In this document: piece after piece, positions 1-11,700 of the stretch
Layout of the letters: each line of letters starts with the position of its first letter
Position numbering within the stretch: position 1 is the stretch's first letter
NCBI GenBank assembly: GCA_024699325.1
Contig: JAILPS010000054.1
Span: 1-64,000, forward strand
Length of the DNA stretch: 64,000 bases
Direction of reading: 5' to 3'
From: Lachnospiraceae bacterium
Lineage (GTDB): Bacteria; Bacillota; Clostridia; Lachnospirales; Lachnospiraceae
The notes under the pieces: generated by a model
What the model was told of the DNA's origin: nothing
The model's database searches: none
What the model saw: only the letters and a program-made list of their open reading frames with translations
Made by a program: the position numbers and the translations under genes

Positions 1-9
1 TCATAAAAA
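1..9 (-). rRNA. Probable 5' edge of a 16S rRNA gene (rest lies off the window)
   Basis: Read on the minus strand, the window ends in TTTTTATGA, which is how 16S rRNA genes of clostridia usually begin just before the conserved AGAGTTTGATC. The diagnostic part is outside the window, so the call rests mainly on context: an rRNA-type promoter, an AT-rich upstream stretch, a leader hairpin and a boxA-like element all sit upstream in the right order and spacing. Confidence 0.5.
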
Positions 10-127
10 GTTTGTCCTTGGTCAATCAAAACGTCTTAGCTTTAATTTCCCGTTATTACTGTTTCTAGGTTTTGTTCCAAATTTAAAAATTCTTCAAAGA
101 ATTTTCGAGGTTGGAGTATACTATTTA

Positions 128-141
128 GTTGTCAAAGATCA
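128..141 (-). promoter_or_regulatory. boxA-like antitermination element of the rRNA leader
   Basis: The minus strand reads TGATCTTTGACAAC, close to the boxA consensus TGYTCTTTAACA that recruits NusB/NusE to rRNA transcripts. It lies about 50 bp downstream of the rRNA promoter and about 120 bp before the presumed 16S start. A 5-bp hairpin (TGCCG...CGGCA, 160-176) lies between promoter and boxA. The element is seen in sequence; its function is inferred from position. Confidence 0.55.
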
Positions 142-184
142 AGTTGTAATTCTTCGCTGTGCCGTTTTTAGCGGCAACTCACTT

Positions 185-213
185 AAGATAGCATAGCCGA
201 CTTAAACTGTCAA
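185..213 (-). promoter_or_regulatory. Strong promoter of the leftward rRNA operon
   Basis: On the minus strand TTGACA (208-213) is followed after exactly 17 bp by TATCTT (185-190). Upstream (214-240) is an AT-rich tract resembling an UP element. The promoter lies 33 bp downstream of the tRNA-Ser gene and drives transcription off the left edge of the window. Confidence 0.8.
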
Positions 214-244
214 GCACTTTTTAAAAAAGTTTTGTTATCTTAAA

Positions 245-332
245 CGGAGAAAGAGGGATTTGAACCCTCGCGCCGGTTGCCCGACCTACACCCTTAGCAG
301 GGGCGCCTCTTCGGCCTCTTGAGTATTTCTCC
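245..332 (-). tRNA. tRNA-Ser (anticodon GCT)
   Basis: The 88-nt gene has a 7-bp acceptor stem (GGAGAAA/TTTCTCC) with discriminator G, the anticodon loop CTGCTAA giving anticodon GCT (reads AGC/AGU), the long variable arm typical of class II serine tRNAs, and a T-loop GTTCAAATC. No CCA is encoded. It lies between gyrA and the rRNA promoter, has its own promoter, and no clear terminator follows it, so its transcript may run into the rRNA promoter region. Confidence 0.96.
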
Positions 333-384
333 TCACTGCCAATAATGTGTTTTGACATGTTCCCTTAGGGGGAACGCAAAGAGT

Positions 385-413
385 ATCTTATCAAATCGTT
401 TTCATGTTGTCAA
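385..413 (-). promoter_or_regulatory. Promoter for tRNA-Ser
   Basis: TTGACA (408-413) and TAAGAT (385-390) on the minus strand are separated by 17 bp. It lies between the gyrA terminator and the tRNA. A small GTTCCC/GGGAAC hairpin (358-374) falls in the short leader. Confidence 0.7.
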
Positions 414-421
414 CTGTTTTT

Positions 422-456
422 ATAAAAAAATAAGGGGCAGGTTTTCTCCTGCCCCA
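422..456 (-). terminator. Rho-independent terminator after gyrA
   Basis: GGGGCAGG pairs with CCTGCCCC, and on the minus strand the hairpin is followed by a run of T (TTATTTTTTT). It ends the gyrB-gyrA transcript before the tRNA-Ser promoter. Confidence 0.85.
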
Positions 457-475
457 AATCTGTCAATCACGGTGA

Positions 476-3040
476 TTATTCGTTGTCTGAGTCGGCTTCT
501 GTTGTTTCTTCTGCCTGCTCATTCTCTGAGCCTTCCTCGTCCACATACTCCTCGTCAGAATCCTCATTAGGATCTTCGTCGGAGTTAGGATCATCCCAGA
601 TTCTCACAACGCCCACAACCTTGCTGGTCGCCTCCTCGTCGGCGGTCATTCTCATGAGTCTGACACCGCTGGCAACACGCCCGGTTGTAGATATCTCGTT
701 AACTCTGGTTCTGATGACGATGCCTGTGTCTGTGATAAGCATTACCTCCATATCCTCGACAACCGCCTTAATTGCAACGATATCGCCGGTCTTCTCGGTT
801 ATGTTGTAGCATCTGACACCCTTGCCGCCCCTGAAATGCTTAGGGAACTCGCTGATGGCGGTCTTCTTGCCCATGCCCTTCTCGGTTATGATGAGCATGT
901 ATTCGCCCTGGGCGCTGGTCTGCATTCCGATGACTTCATCGTCCTCTGAGAGTCTCACACCTCTGACACCCATGGATGAACGTCCGGTCTCGCGGACATC
1001 GCTCTCTCCGAACCTCATGCACTGTCCCTTCTTGGTTATAAGTAAGACGTCCATGTCCTCCTTGATGTGCTTGACACCTATGAGCTCATCGTCGTCCTGA
1101 AGGTTGATGGCAATGATTCCCATCTTCCTGATGTTCTTGAAATCGTTAAGGGAGGTCTTCTTGACAATACCCTTCCTGGTGGCCATGATGAGGTCCACAT
1201 CCTCCTCGTACTTAGGGATTGGAATCATGGCTGAAATCTTCTCATCGGGCTCAAGCTGTAGGAGATTAACTATGGCAACACCCCTGGAGGTTCTTGACGC
1301 CTCAGGAATCTGATATGCCTTCATTCTGTAAACTCTGCCCTTAGTCGTGAAGAAGAAAATATAGTGGTGTGTGCAGGTCATCATGAAGTTTGCGATATAA
1401 TCGTCATCGATGGTCTGCATTCCCTTAATTCCGCGGCCGCCTCTGTTCTGAGCCTTGAAGTTGTCAACGCTCATGCGCTTGATGTAGCCGAGATTTGTCA
1501 TGGCAACTACTGTGTTCTCCATAGGGATTAAATCCTCTGCGTCAAACTCTTCCTCGTCCATGACAATCTGTGTTTTTCTGTCATCACCGTATTTGTCGGA
1601 TATGACGTTGATTTCGTCCCTGATTACTCCAAGTAACTTCTTCTCGTCAGCGAGAAGCTCTTTGAAGTAGTTAATCTGAGCCATGAGCTCGTCATACTCC
1701 TTCTGAAGCTTGTCTCTTTCGAGACCTGTCAGGGCGCGAAGTCTCATGTCGACTATCGCCTGTGCCTGTGCCTCTGAGAGACCAAACTCGTCCATCAAAT
1801 TCTTCTTGGCAGTGGCAACATTTTCACTTCCACGGATTATGGTAATCACTCTGTCAATGTTGTCAAGCGCGATAAACAGACCCTCGATAATGTGAGCTCT
1901 CTTCTCTGCATTATCTAAATCATACTTCGTCCTTCTTGTCACAACATCCTTCTGGTGATCAAGATATAACTCTAAGAGCTGAAGGAGGTTTAACACCTTC
2001 GGCTGGTTGTTTACAAGTGCCAGGTTGATGATGCCAAACGAATCCTGAAGCTGTGTGTGCTTGAGGAGAAGGTTTAACATGATGCTTGGGTTGACATCCT
2101 TGCGAAGCTCGATGACAATTCTCATACCCTCGCGGTTGGTCTCATCGCGAAGTCCTGTTATGCCGTCTAGCTTCTTATCCTTCACAAGCTCAGCGATCTT
2201 CTCGATCATTCTCGCCTTATTCACAAGGAACGGAATCTCCGTGACAACAATCCTGTGCTTGCCGCCCTCCATGGGCTCGATGTCTGTGACCGCGCGAACC
2301 TTAACCTTGCCGCGGCCTGTTCTGTAGGCCTCCTCGATGCCTCTCTTGCCGACGATTGTTGCGCCTGTAGGGAAGTCTGGACCCTTGACAATCTCCATGA
2401 CCTCCTCGATATCAGTCTTTCTGTCCTCCAAAACCTTATTGTCTATGATCTTACAAACCGCTGCAATCACCTCGCGAAGATTGTGTGGCGGCATATTTGT
2501 GGCCATGCCGACAGCGATACCTGTGGTACCGTTGACTAAAAGGTTTGGAAATCTTGCAGGTAATACTGTGGGCTCCTTCTCTGTCTCGTCGAAGTTAGGA
2601 GAAAACTTAACCGTATCCTTCCTGATATCGGCAATCATTTCCAGAGAGAGCTTCGTAAGTCTGGCCTCTGTGTATCGCATGGCAGCAGCGCCGTCACCGT
2701 CGACGGAACCGAAGTTTCCATGACCGTCGACAAGCGTGTAACGCATGCTCCAGTCCTGTGCCATATTTACTAACGCTCCGTAGATGGAGCTGTCACCGTG
2801 GGGATGATACTTACCCATGGTATCACCGACAATTCTCGCACATTTTCTGTACGGCTTGTCAGGTGTGTTGCCGAGCTCGACCATGGCATACAGAATTCTT
2901 CTCTGTACAGGCTTAAGACCATCTCGAACATCCGGGAGTGCTCTGTCGGCGATAACGCTCATAGAGTACTCGATGTAGGACTGCTCCATGGTCTTTTTAA
3001 GGTCTACCTCGTGAATCTTATCAAAAATATTCTCATCCAT
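476..3040 (-). CDS. gyrA: DNA gyrase subunit A
   Basis: Breakage-reunion subunit of the A2B2 gyrase that introduces negative supercoils in the cytoplasm. The 854-residue product matches the family length. The catalytic tyrosine is Tyr123 in RYTEARL. The quinolone-resistance region reads [12 protein letters not shown], with Ser84 (E. coli Ser83) intact and Gly88 at the position of E. coli Asp87. The GyrA box QNRGGRG in the C-terminal beta-pinwheel separates it from ParC. The C-terminus (about 820-854) is a long acidic D/E/S tail. A GAGG ribosome site precedes the ATG. It follows gyrB by 23 bp and ends at a strong terminator. Confidence 0.98.
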   Translation of the reverse strand: MDENIFDKIHEVDLKKTMEQSYIEYSMSVIADRALPDVRDGLKPVQRRILYAMVELGNTPDKPYRKCARIVGDTMGKYHPHGDSSIYGALVNMAQDWSMRYTLVDGHGNFGSVDGDGAAAMRYTEARLTKLSLEMIADIRKDTVKFSPNFDETEKEPTVLPARFPNLLVNGTTGIAVGMATNMPPHNLREVIAAVCKIIDNKVLEDRKTDIEEVMEIVKGPDFPTGATIVGKRGIEEAYRTGRGKVKVRAVTDIEPMEGGKHRIVVTEIPFLVNKARMIEKIAELVKDKKLDGITGLRDETNREGMRIVIELRKDVNPSIMLNLLLKHTQLQDSFGIINLALVNNQPKVLNLLQLLELYLDHQKDVVTRRTKYDLDNAEKRAHIIEGLFIALDNIDRVITIIRGSENVATAKKNLMDEFGLSEAQAQAIVDMRLRALTGLERDKLQKEYDELMAQINYFKELLADEKKLLGVIRDEINVISDKYGDDRKTQIVMDEEEFDAEDLIPMENTVVAMTNLGYIKRMSVDNFKAQNRGGRGIKGMQTIDDDYIANFMMTCTHHYIFFFTTKGRVYRMKAYQIPEASRTSRGVAIVNLLQLEPDEKISAMIPIPKYEEDVDLIMATRKGIVKKTSLNDFKNIRKMGIIAINLQDDDELIGVKHIKEDMDVLLITKKGQCMRFGESDVRETGRSSMGVRGVRLSEDDEVIGMQTSAQGEYMLIITEKGMGKKTAISEFPKHFRGGKGVRCYNITEKTGDIVAIKAVVEDMEVMLITDTGIVIRTRVNEISTTGRVASGVRLMRMTADEEATSKVVGVVRIWDDPNSDEDPNEDSDEEYVDEEGSENEQAEETTEADSDNE

Positions 3041-3063
3041 TATACTGTTACCTCAGTTAATTC

Positions 3064-6098
<3,035 letters not shown>

Positions 6099-6102
6099 AA
6101 CA

Positions 6103-6312
6103 CTACTTCTCTATTCTGATTTCTGTTCCGTTAAAACTTACAACATCCCCGTCGTAGAGCTTCTTGCCTCTCTGGGTCTCAACATTGCCGTTGACTAAAA
6201 CATTGCCCTCTAATATCTCGTACTTGGCCTCGACACCGCTTGCCACAAGGTTTACTGCCTTTAGAGCCTGTCCAAGCTTAATATAATCTTCTCTGAGCTT
6301 AATTACTTCCAT
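6103..6312 (-). CDS. rlbA: S4-domain RNA-binding protein RlbA/YaaA
   Basis: Small 69-residue protein consisting of essentially one S4 fold: KLGQALKAVNLVASGVEAK followed by LVNGNVETQRGKKLYDGD. The family is found between dnaN and recF in Firmicutes, and B. subtilis YaaA/RlbA has been linked to ribosome assembly. It sits 10 bp after dnaN and 4 bp before recF, so it is translated from the same transcript. Confidence 0.93.
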   Translation of the reverse strand: MEVIKLREDYIKLGQALKAVNLVASGVEAKYEILEGNVLVNGNVETQRGKKLYDGDVVSFNGTEIRIEK

Positions 6313-6322
6313 AATCTGCCTC

Positions 6323-7429
6323 TTAGTTAATATTAAAATTGACCGGAAGGATTAGGTAAATGTATGATTCACTGTCATCCTTGATGAAACATGGAGCCTT
6401 GGCGTTAACCATGTAGATGGAAACATTTTCATCGTCTATTACTCGAAGGGCGTCCATCAAAAACATAGGGTTAAATCCAATCATGATGTCCTTGCCAGTC
6501 TTGTTGACACTGATGTCCTCTCTCAGAGAACCGATGGCGCTTATAAGCTTAAGCTCCATATTGTCATCTGTTATGTTCATGATGAGAGGCTTTTTATCGT
6601 TCTCCTTGATGAGAAGGGTTGAGCGGTCGATACAGCTTAAGAGATCCTTCTTGTTAATATCAACCTTGGTCTCATAGTCGCCGCTTATCATGTTGTCAAT
6701 CTTAAAATACTCGCCCTCGATAAGTCTTGATACAATGATTGTCGTGTCAAACTCAAACATAATATGATTCTTGGTAATGTAAATGATGACCTCATCATCC
6801 ACACCGCCTGATAAAATCTTGCTTATTTCTCCGAGAGTCTTGCCTGGAATAATAACCTTACTGTCCTCGTAGTTATCCTTAAGCTCTAAACGTCTGATAG
6901 ATATTCTGTGGCCGTCAAGGGAAGCCATTCTAAGGATGTTACCCTTAACCTCGAAGAGCTCACCTCCCATGATGTGGTTATTGTCGCTGTCTGAGATGGA
7001 GAATATGGTCTGTCTTATAATCTCCTTCAGGTTAAACTGGGAAATGCTTATATATTTACTTCTGTTGACCTGTGGAAGTCCTGTAAAATCATAGCCGTCA
7101 CTTCCTGATATCTCAAACTTAGCCTTCTCACATGTTATGGTGACTAAGAAGTTGTCGTCAACATCGATGGTCACATCGCTGTCAGGAAGCTTTCTCACGA
7201 TATCAGAGAGGATCTTCGCCTCTATGGCAACTGTTCCAGGGTTAATAATCTCTCCGTCAACAGCTGTATTTATAGCTAACTCTCCATCGTTAGCTGTAAG
7301 AGTGATCTGGTTGTTAGAACAGCTTATAAGAATACACTCCATGATCGGCATGGTCGTCTTAGAGGGAATAGCTCTAAGTGCAATATTAACTCCCTTGAGA
7401 AGGACATCCTTCTGGCATACGATTTTCAT
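6323..7429 (-). CDS. dnaN: DNA polymerase III beta subunit (sliding clamp)
   Basis: Ring-shaped processivity clamp. The 368-residue product has the three-repeat clamp architecture, beginning MKIVCQKDVLLKGVNIALRA and ending with the conserved type of tail YLILPVNFN. An AAAGGAG ribosome site precedes the ATG. The intergenic region to dnaA carries degenerate DnaA boxes. It heads dnaN-rlbA-recF-gyrB-gyrA. Confidence 0.98.
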   Translation of the reverse strand: MKIVCQKDVLLKGVNIALRAIPSKTTMPIMECILISCSNNQITLTANDGELAINTAVDGEIINPGTVAIEAKILSDIVRKLPDSDVTIDVDDNFLVTITCEKAKFEISGSDGYDFTGLPQVNRSKYISISQFNLKEIIRQTIFSISDSDNNHIMGGELFEVKGNILRMASLDGHRISIRRLELKDNYEDSKVIIPGKTLGEISKILSGGVDDEVIIYITKNHIMFEFDTTIIVSRLIEGEYFKIDNMISGDYETKVDINKKDLLSCIDRSTLLIKENDKKPLIMNITDDNMELKLISAIGSLREDISVNKTGKDIMIGFNPMFLMDALRVIDDENVSIYMVNAKAPCFIKDDSESYIYLILPVNFNIN

Positions 7430-7508
7430 TACAAAGCTCCTTTCGCAAAACCGAGGCGGTCAGCAATTAATAATATATATTTTTAGTATTAGTGTTTAGT
7501 AGTATGTG

Positions 7509-7716
7509 TGAAAATGTGGAAATGTTCCTAAAAGCCATAAAACACAACGTCAATCGACCTTAGTAAATGTGTTGAGGGCGATGTTTATGGGTGTTGATTA
7601 AGCCTGGGTTTTCCACAGGGGGATTTAAGGAATAAGAAATCATCCAAAAATCATCCCACAAAACTAACATTTAAGTAACAGCAAACTATCCACATTTAAA
7701 CAAATAAGGTGGATAT
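7509..7716. other. oriC, dnaA-dnaN side: degenerate DnaA-box cluster
   Basis: Between dnaA and dnaN there are near-consensus DnaA boxes: TTTTCCACA (7609-7617) and CTATCCACA (7686-7694), each one mismatch from TTATCCACA, plus weaker TGTGGAAAT (7515-7523) and GGTGGATAT (7708-7716). With the cluster upstream of dnaA this gives the bipartite layout known from B. subtilis. No obvious AT-rich unwinding block was singled out here. Confidence 0.6.
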
Positions 7717-9092
7717 CAGTTAGGATTAATCTTCTTGGAGAGGATATCTATGGTAGAGCGAAGCGTCTCGCTGTTTTCCATATCCTTCTTGATTTTATCG
7801 CAGCCGTACATAACGGTTGTGTGATCCTTGCCTCCAAGGCTTGCTCCTATGGCGTTGAGAGTGGAATCGGTCATATTCTTGCACAGATACATGGCAATCT
7901 GGCGTGGATATGAAATCTCTTTCTTCTTATTAGTAGAGCGAAGGTCATCTTCCTTAATGGAGAAGTGCTCAGCCACCACCTTCACGATGTAATCGATGGT
8001 AATCTCCTTCACCTCGTCCGGGGAGATAAGGTCCTTAAGAGCCTCCTCTGCAGCTTCAACATTAATCTTGATATTGCTGAGCTTTGAGTAGGCGATAATC
8101 TTAGTCAGGGCACCCTCGAGCTCTCGAATATTCGTCTTAATGTTCAGGGCGATGTATTTGAGAACCTCGTTGTCAATATTGTAGCCCTCCTGTTCCTCCT
8201 TCTTGCGAAGAATGGCCATTCTGGTCTCAAAATCAGGGGATGAAATATCTGCAGTTAATCCGCTCTCAAATCTGGAGCGAAGTCTGTCCTCGAGGGTTGT
8301 GAGGGCCTTCGGGGGCTTATCTGAAGATATAACTATCTGCTTCTTTGCGTCATAGAGCGCGTTAAATGTGTGGAAGAACTCCTCCTGGGTTCCCTCCTTG
8401 TCAGCCAAAAACTGGATATCGTCGATAAGGAGAACATCCATGTTTCTGTATTTGTTGCGGAATGCGTTCTGCGACTTATTCTTAATAGAATCAATCATCT
8501 CGTTCATAAAGCTCTCACTTGATATGTATATGATCTTCTTGGAAGGATCATTCTTAAGTATGAAGTGAGCGATTGAATGCATGAGGTGAGTCTTGCCAAG
8601 ACCAACACCTCCATATAAATAAAGAGGATTGTAGATATTGGCAGGCGATTCGGCAACAGACAGAGCTGCAGCGTGGGCAAACTTGTTGTTAGGTCCGACA
8701 ACGAAGGTGTCAAACGTGTAGCGCGGATTAAGGTTTGCGCTTCTGGTGACAGGAGTGTCTGAATCGTATGTGTTGACCACAGGCCTTCTGATAACCGGCT
8801 CGCTCTCGCTCTGATCAGGGAGATTAGAAACAATCTCGATATTGTTTTCGTCAATATGAATACCTGTGACAGCCTCTATTGAAATCTGAAGAAATGTGCG
8901 GTATTTTTTGACGACATAGTCGATCATTCCTGTGTGCTCGTCGTTGGAGAATATGATATAGAGTTTATCTCCTATCATGGCTCCAGGAACCAAGGGGTTA
9001 ATCCATGTGTCGTATGAAACGTCAAGTAACCCGTGCTCTTCCTTTAAAAATGACTTGATATCATCCCACTTACTCTGAATAGTCTGAAACAT
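7716..9092 (-). CDS. dnaA: Chromosomal replication initiator DnaA
   Basis: AAA+ ATPase that binds DnaA boxes and opens oriC. The 458-residue product has domain I (1-85), a short linker, Walker A GGVGLGKTH (161-169), Walker B VLLIDDIQF (220-228) and the C-terminal DNA-binding domain IV with the signature GGKDHTTVMYGCDKIKKD. It is flanked by DnaA boxes on both sides, so autoregulation is likely. A TTGAAA/TAAAAT promoter lies about 75-100 bp upstream. Confidence 0.98.
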   Translation of the reverse strand: MFQTIQSKWDDIKSFLKEEHGLLDVSYDTWINPLVPGAMIGDKLYIIFSNDEHTGMIDYVVKKYRTFLQISIEAVTGIHIDENNIEIVSNLPDQSESEPVIRRPVVNTYDSDTPVTRSANLNPRYTFDTFVVGPNNKFAHAAALSVAESPANIYNPLYLYGGVGLGKTHLMHSIAHFILKNDPSKKIIYISSESFMNEMIDSIKNKSQNAFRNKYRNMDVLLIDDIQFLADKEGTQEEFFHTFNALYDAKKQIVISSDKPPKALTTLEDRLRSRFESGLTADISSPDFETRMAILRKKEEQEGYNIDNEVLKYIALNIKTNIRELEGALTKIIAYSKLSNIKINVEAAEEALKDLISPDEVKEITIDYIVKVVAEHFSIKEDDLRSTNKKKEISYPRQIAMYLCKNMTDSTLNAIGASLGGKDHTTVMYGCDKIKKDMENSETLRSTIDILSKKINPN

Positions 9093-9162
9093 AAAAATCT
9101 CCCAAAAATCTACATAAAAGGGTAATCGATACTACCCCCACTATAATTAAACATTACACTTC

Positions 9163-9191
9163 ATTTTACAATAAATTGGGCCAATTTTCAA
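9163..9191 (-). promoter_or_regulatory. Promoter of dnaA
   Basis: TTGAAA (9186-9191) and TAAAAT (9163-9168) on the minus strand with 17-bp spacing. It lies between the DnaA-box cluster and dnaA, leaving a leader of about 65 nt. Confidence 0.6.
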
Positions 9192-9240
9192 GTGAGATAT
9201 CCCAATATGTAGACAAATTATTAGAAAATACTACACAATT

Positions 9241-9480
9241 TTGTGGGGAGTTTATGTTGATAAGTTGTTAATCACATGCCACATTACCCACATTTGCTGG
9301 TTGTGGATAATGTGGATATGTGAAACACCTTATAATAAGGAAGAAACTAATTTTTTAAATGTGGAAAAATGCGACTTATCCACATTTAATCAACAAATAG
9401 TGGATAAATTAGTACACTGTGGATAGATTTTTTAGGGGGATTTTGTGGCCTAAAAAAAATAAAATTTCTACTTGACGTAT
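9241..9480. other. oriC, rpmH-dnaA side: DnaA-box cluster and AT-rich block
   Basis: Consensus DnaA boxes are TGTGGATAA (9302-9310) and TTATCCACA (9376-9384). One-mismatch boxes are TGTGGATAT (9311-9319), TGTGGAAAA (9360-9368), AGTGGATAA (9399-9407), TGTGGATAG (9418-9426) and TTACCCACA (9284-9292). An A-rich tract (9451-9466) follows and could be part of a DNA unwinding element. The density of boxes and the position next to dnaA mark this as the origin. The exact unwinding site cannot be assigned by eye. Confidence 0.88.
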
Positions 9481-9500
9481 CTTCAATGTTTAAATATAAT
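9472..9500 (+). promoter_or_regulatory. Promoter of the rpmH-rnpA-yidD-yidC-jag cluster
   Basis: TTGACG (9472-9477), 17-bp spacer, TATAAT (9495-9500). It lies directly beside the DnaA-box cluster and about 62 bp before rpmH. Confidence 0.85.
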
Positions 9501-9561
9501 GGCGTATGGTGTCTTACTATCTAAAAATGAAAATAATTGATTTTATTGGAGGTATATTATC

Positions 9562-9699
9562 ATGGCAAAGATGACATTTCAGCCTAAGACAAGACAGAGA
9601 AACAAGGTTCACGGTTTCAGAAAGAGAATGAGCACAGCAAACGGACGTAAGGTTTTATCCGCTAGAAGAGCAAAGGGTAGAAAAGCTTTATCTGCTTAA
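9562..9699 (+). CDS. rpmH: 50S ribosomal protein L34
   Basis: 45-residue, very basic ribosomal protein of the large subunit. It reads [20 protein letters not shown], then [20 protein letters not shown], ending RKALSA, an end-to-end L34 match. A GGAGG ribosome site lies 11 bp before the ATG. It is first in the rightward cluster, immediately downstream of oriC as in most bacteria. Confidence 0.98.
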   Translation: MAKMTFQPKTRQRNKVHGFRKRMSTANGRKVLSARRAKGRKALSA

Positions 9700-9711
9700 T
9701 AACGAGTAAAC

Positions 9712-9733
9712 AGGTCGCATGAATATGTGACCT
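9712..9733 (+). terminator. Hairpin between rpmH and rnpA (partial terminator)
   Basis: AGGTCGCAT pairs with ATGTGACCT around a GAAT loop (one G-T pair), followed by TTTATTCATTTT. It would reduce read-through from abundant L34 mRNA into rnpA. Read-through must occur, since rnpA has no obvious promoter of its own. Confidence 0.6.
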
Positions 9734-9764
9734 TTATTCATTTTAGGGCAAAACAGGTGTATAT

Positions 9765-10112
9765 ATGAGAAATATTGACGGTTTAAAAAATAATAGCCAG
9801 TTCAGCAGGGTTTACAAGCTTAGAAGAAGTCTCGCAAACTCTTATCTTATAATGTATATTGCGCCTAATGATATGGAAGTATCCAGAATAGGAATCTCCG
9901 CAAGCAAAAAAATAGGAAACAGCGTTGTAAGACACCGTGTATCGAGACTGGTCAGGGAAGCCTACCGGTTACATAAGGAAGCGCTTGTTGGAGGTTATGA
10001 TATGGTTGTGGTGGCCAGGCCGGATGCGGCACAGTCAGGCTATAGCCAGATTGAGGAGGCCTATGTTAATCTATTGAAGCGCCATAAGCTATACAGGGCA
10101 GAACAGGAGTGA
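9765..10112 (+). CDS. rnpA: Ribonuclease P protein component
   Basis: Protein cofactor of the tRNA 5'-processing ribozyme. The 115-residue product carries the family signature [18 protein letters not shown] with the conserved basic RNA-binding helix. It ends 1 bp before yidD, so the two are translationally close. Confidence 0.97.
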   Translation: MRNIDGLKNNSQFSRVYKLRRSLANSYLIMYIAPNDMEVSRIGISASKKIGNSVVRHRVSRLVREAYRLHKEALVGGYDMVVVARPDAAQSGYSQIEEAYVNLLKRHKLYRAEQE

Positions 10113-10113
10113 T

Positions 10114-10344
10114 ATGGTTAAGTTTGATACTATTTCTAAAAAAATAGTCGCAGCACCTATCAAGGCTTACAGGAAGATATCCCCCTATAAGGGATTTAGC
10201 TGCTGTAAGTATTATCCGACATGCTCACAGTATGCTTTGGAGGCCATAGAGAAGAAGGGAGCCTTCAAGGGTTTACTGCTTGCCATATGGAGAGTATTAA
10301 GATGCAATCCTTTCTCGAAGGGTGGATATGACCCCGTCAAATAG
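10114..10344 (+). CDS. yidD: Membrane protein insertion efficiency factor YidD
   Basis: 76-residue small membrane-associated protein. The family pattern is clear: [20 protein letters not shown], then [23 protein letters not shown], with the three conserved cysteines in CCKYYPTC. It sits between rnpA and yidC as usual and is thought to assist YidC-dependent insertion. Confidence 0.96.
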   Translation: MVKFDTISKKIVAAPIKAYRKISPYKGFSCCKYYPTCSQYALEAIEKKGAFKGLLLAIWRVLRCNPFSKGGYDPVK

Positions 10345-10368
10345 CCCCTTAACCTAAGGAGGTATGCT

Positions 10369-11691
10369 TTGCAATTAGTTTTATTGACAAAAAGTAACAC
10401 TTTCATAATAGGTCCGGTTGCAACATTTCTCGGATACATTATGGATGCGATATTTAGAGTTACAAACACATTTGGAGTGATAAATATCGCGCTGGGAATC
10501 ATCATTTTTACAATCGTAATCAAGTTACTGATGTTCCCAATGACTGTTTCACAGCAGAAGTTCTCCAAGATGAGCGCTTATATTAACCCTGAGATTCAGG
10601 CAATCCAGGCAAAGTATAAGGGCAAGAAGGACAACGAGTCCCTGTTAAAGCAGAATATGGAGATGAACGCAGTATATGATAAGTACGGCTCCAAGCCAAC
10701 GGCTGGATGTCTGCCAATGCTTATACAGCTTCCCATCCTGTTCGCTCTCTACAGAGTTGTTTGGAATATTCCAGCTTATGTTAACATTATTAAAGAGTAT
10801 TATGTTAATATCATCAACACAGTTGGTCAGTCCAAGATTATCGAGTTAGTTACAAGCGAGGAGTATTCCTATCTTGCAACCAACAACAGAGTTACAGTAG
10901 AAACTCTTATTGGAGCTGAGGGCACGAAACAGTTAAACTACATCATCGACATGATGTACAACTTTGATACCAAGGAGTGGGCTACATTTAACGACATTAT
11001 AGGCAGCAGCTTAGCTTCCCAGATATCAGAGTTCGTTGAGAAGATTGAGGACATGAATTCATTCTTCGGTCTTGCTCTTTACAATTCACCCTGGACATAT
11101 GTCACAGGAATAGCAACATATGGTATTGGATTGGCAATCATTGCCTGCATCATTCCACTGCTTGCCGGCGGTTTACAGTTCTTATCTGTAAAGATTTCTC
11201 CTAACGCTTCAGGAAACCAGGACCAGAAGAAGAAGCTTGGCCAGCCTGAGGAAGAGAACGCTATGCTTCAGAGCATGCAGATGATGACCAAGATCATGCC
11301 AATAATGTCAATCGTCTTCTGTTTCACATTTTCAACATGTATCGGTATCTATTGGGTAATGTCTTCACTTGTGACCATCATAAGCCAGCTTATAGTTAAT
11401 AAGCAAATGGACAAGATGGACGTTAACGATATAGTTGCCAAAAACATGGAGAAGGTCAACGCCAAGCGCGCTAAGCAGGGACTTCCGCCTCAGAAGATTT
11501 CTAAGATTTCAAACATTGATCTGAAATCCATAGAAAAGAAGCAGGAAGAGGAAGCTGCCAAGAAGCAGAACTACGACAACAAAATCAAGAAGTCAACAGA
11601 TTATTATAACAATTCTTCATCATATAAGCCTGGCAGTCTGGCATCTAAGGCCAACATGGTTAAGCAGTATGATGAGAAGAACAGGAAATGA
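10369..11691 (+). CDS. yidC: Membrane protein insertase YidC/Oxa1
   Basis: Inserts proteins into the cytoplasmic membrane. I use a TTG start at 10369, because AAGGAGG lies 6-7 bp upstream and the nearby ATG at 10364 hits a stop after four codons. The 440-residue product is far longer than B. subtilis SpoIIIJ (about 260). The core (10-115 and about 235-345) is interrupted by an external loop of about 90 residues and followed by a basic, K/Q-rich cytoplasmic tail (about 350-440). The usual groove arginine is Lys52 here (VIKLLMFPM). The N-terminus lacks a lipobox cysteine. Confidence 0.95.
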   Translation: MQLVLLTKSNTFIIGPVATFLGYIMDAIFRVTNTFGVINIALGIIIFTIVIKLLMFPMTVSQQKFSKMSAYINPEIQAIQAKYKGKKDNESLLKQNMEMNAVYDKYGSKPTAGCLPMLIQLPILFALYRVVWNIPAYVNIIKEYYVNIINTVGQSKIIELVTSEEYSYLATNNRVTVETLIGAEGTKQLNYIIDMMYNFDTKEWATFNDIIGSSLASQISEFVEKIEDMNSFFGLALYNSPWTYVTGIATYGIGLAIIACIIPLLAGGLQFLSVKISPNASGNQDQKKKLGQPEEENAMLQSMQMMTKIMPIMSIVFCFTFSTCIGIYWVMSSLVTIISQLIVNKQMDKMDVNDIVAKNMEKVNAKRAKQGLPPQKISKISNIDLKSIEKKQEEEAAKKQNYDNKIKKSTDYYNNSSSYKPGSLASKANMVKQYDEKNRK

Positions 11692-11700
11692 GGATAGAAA

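Noticed and set aside
2760-2830. Gly88 in the GyrA quinolone-resistance region as a resistance mutation
   Set aside because: The main position (Ser84) is wild type, and the Gly lies in an SSIYGAL context that I believe is natural in this bacterial family, so no claim of resistance is made.
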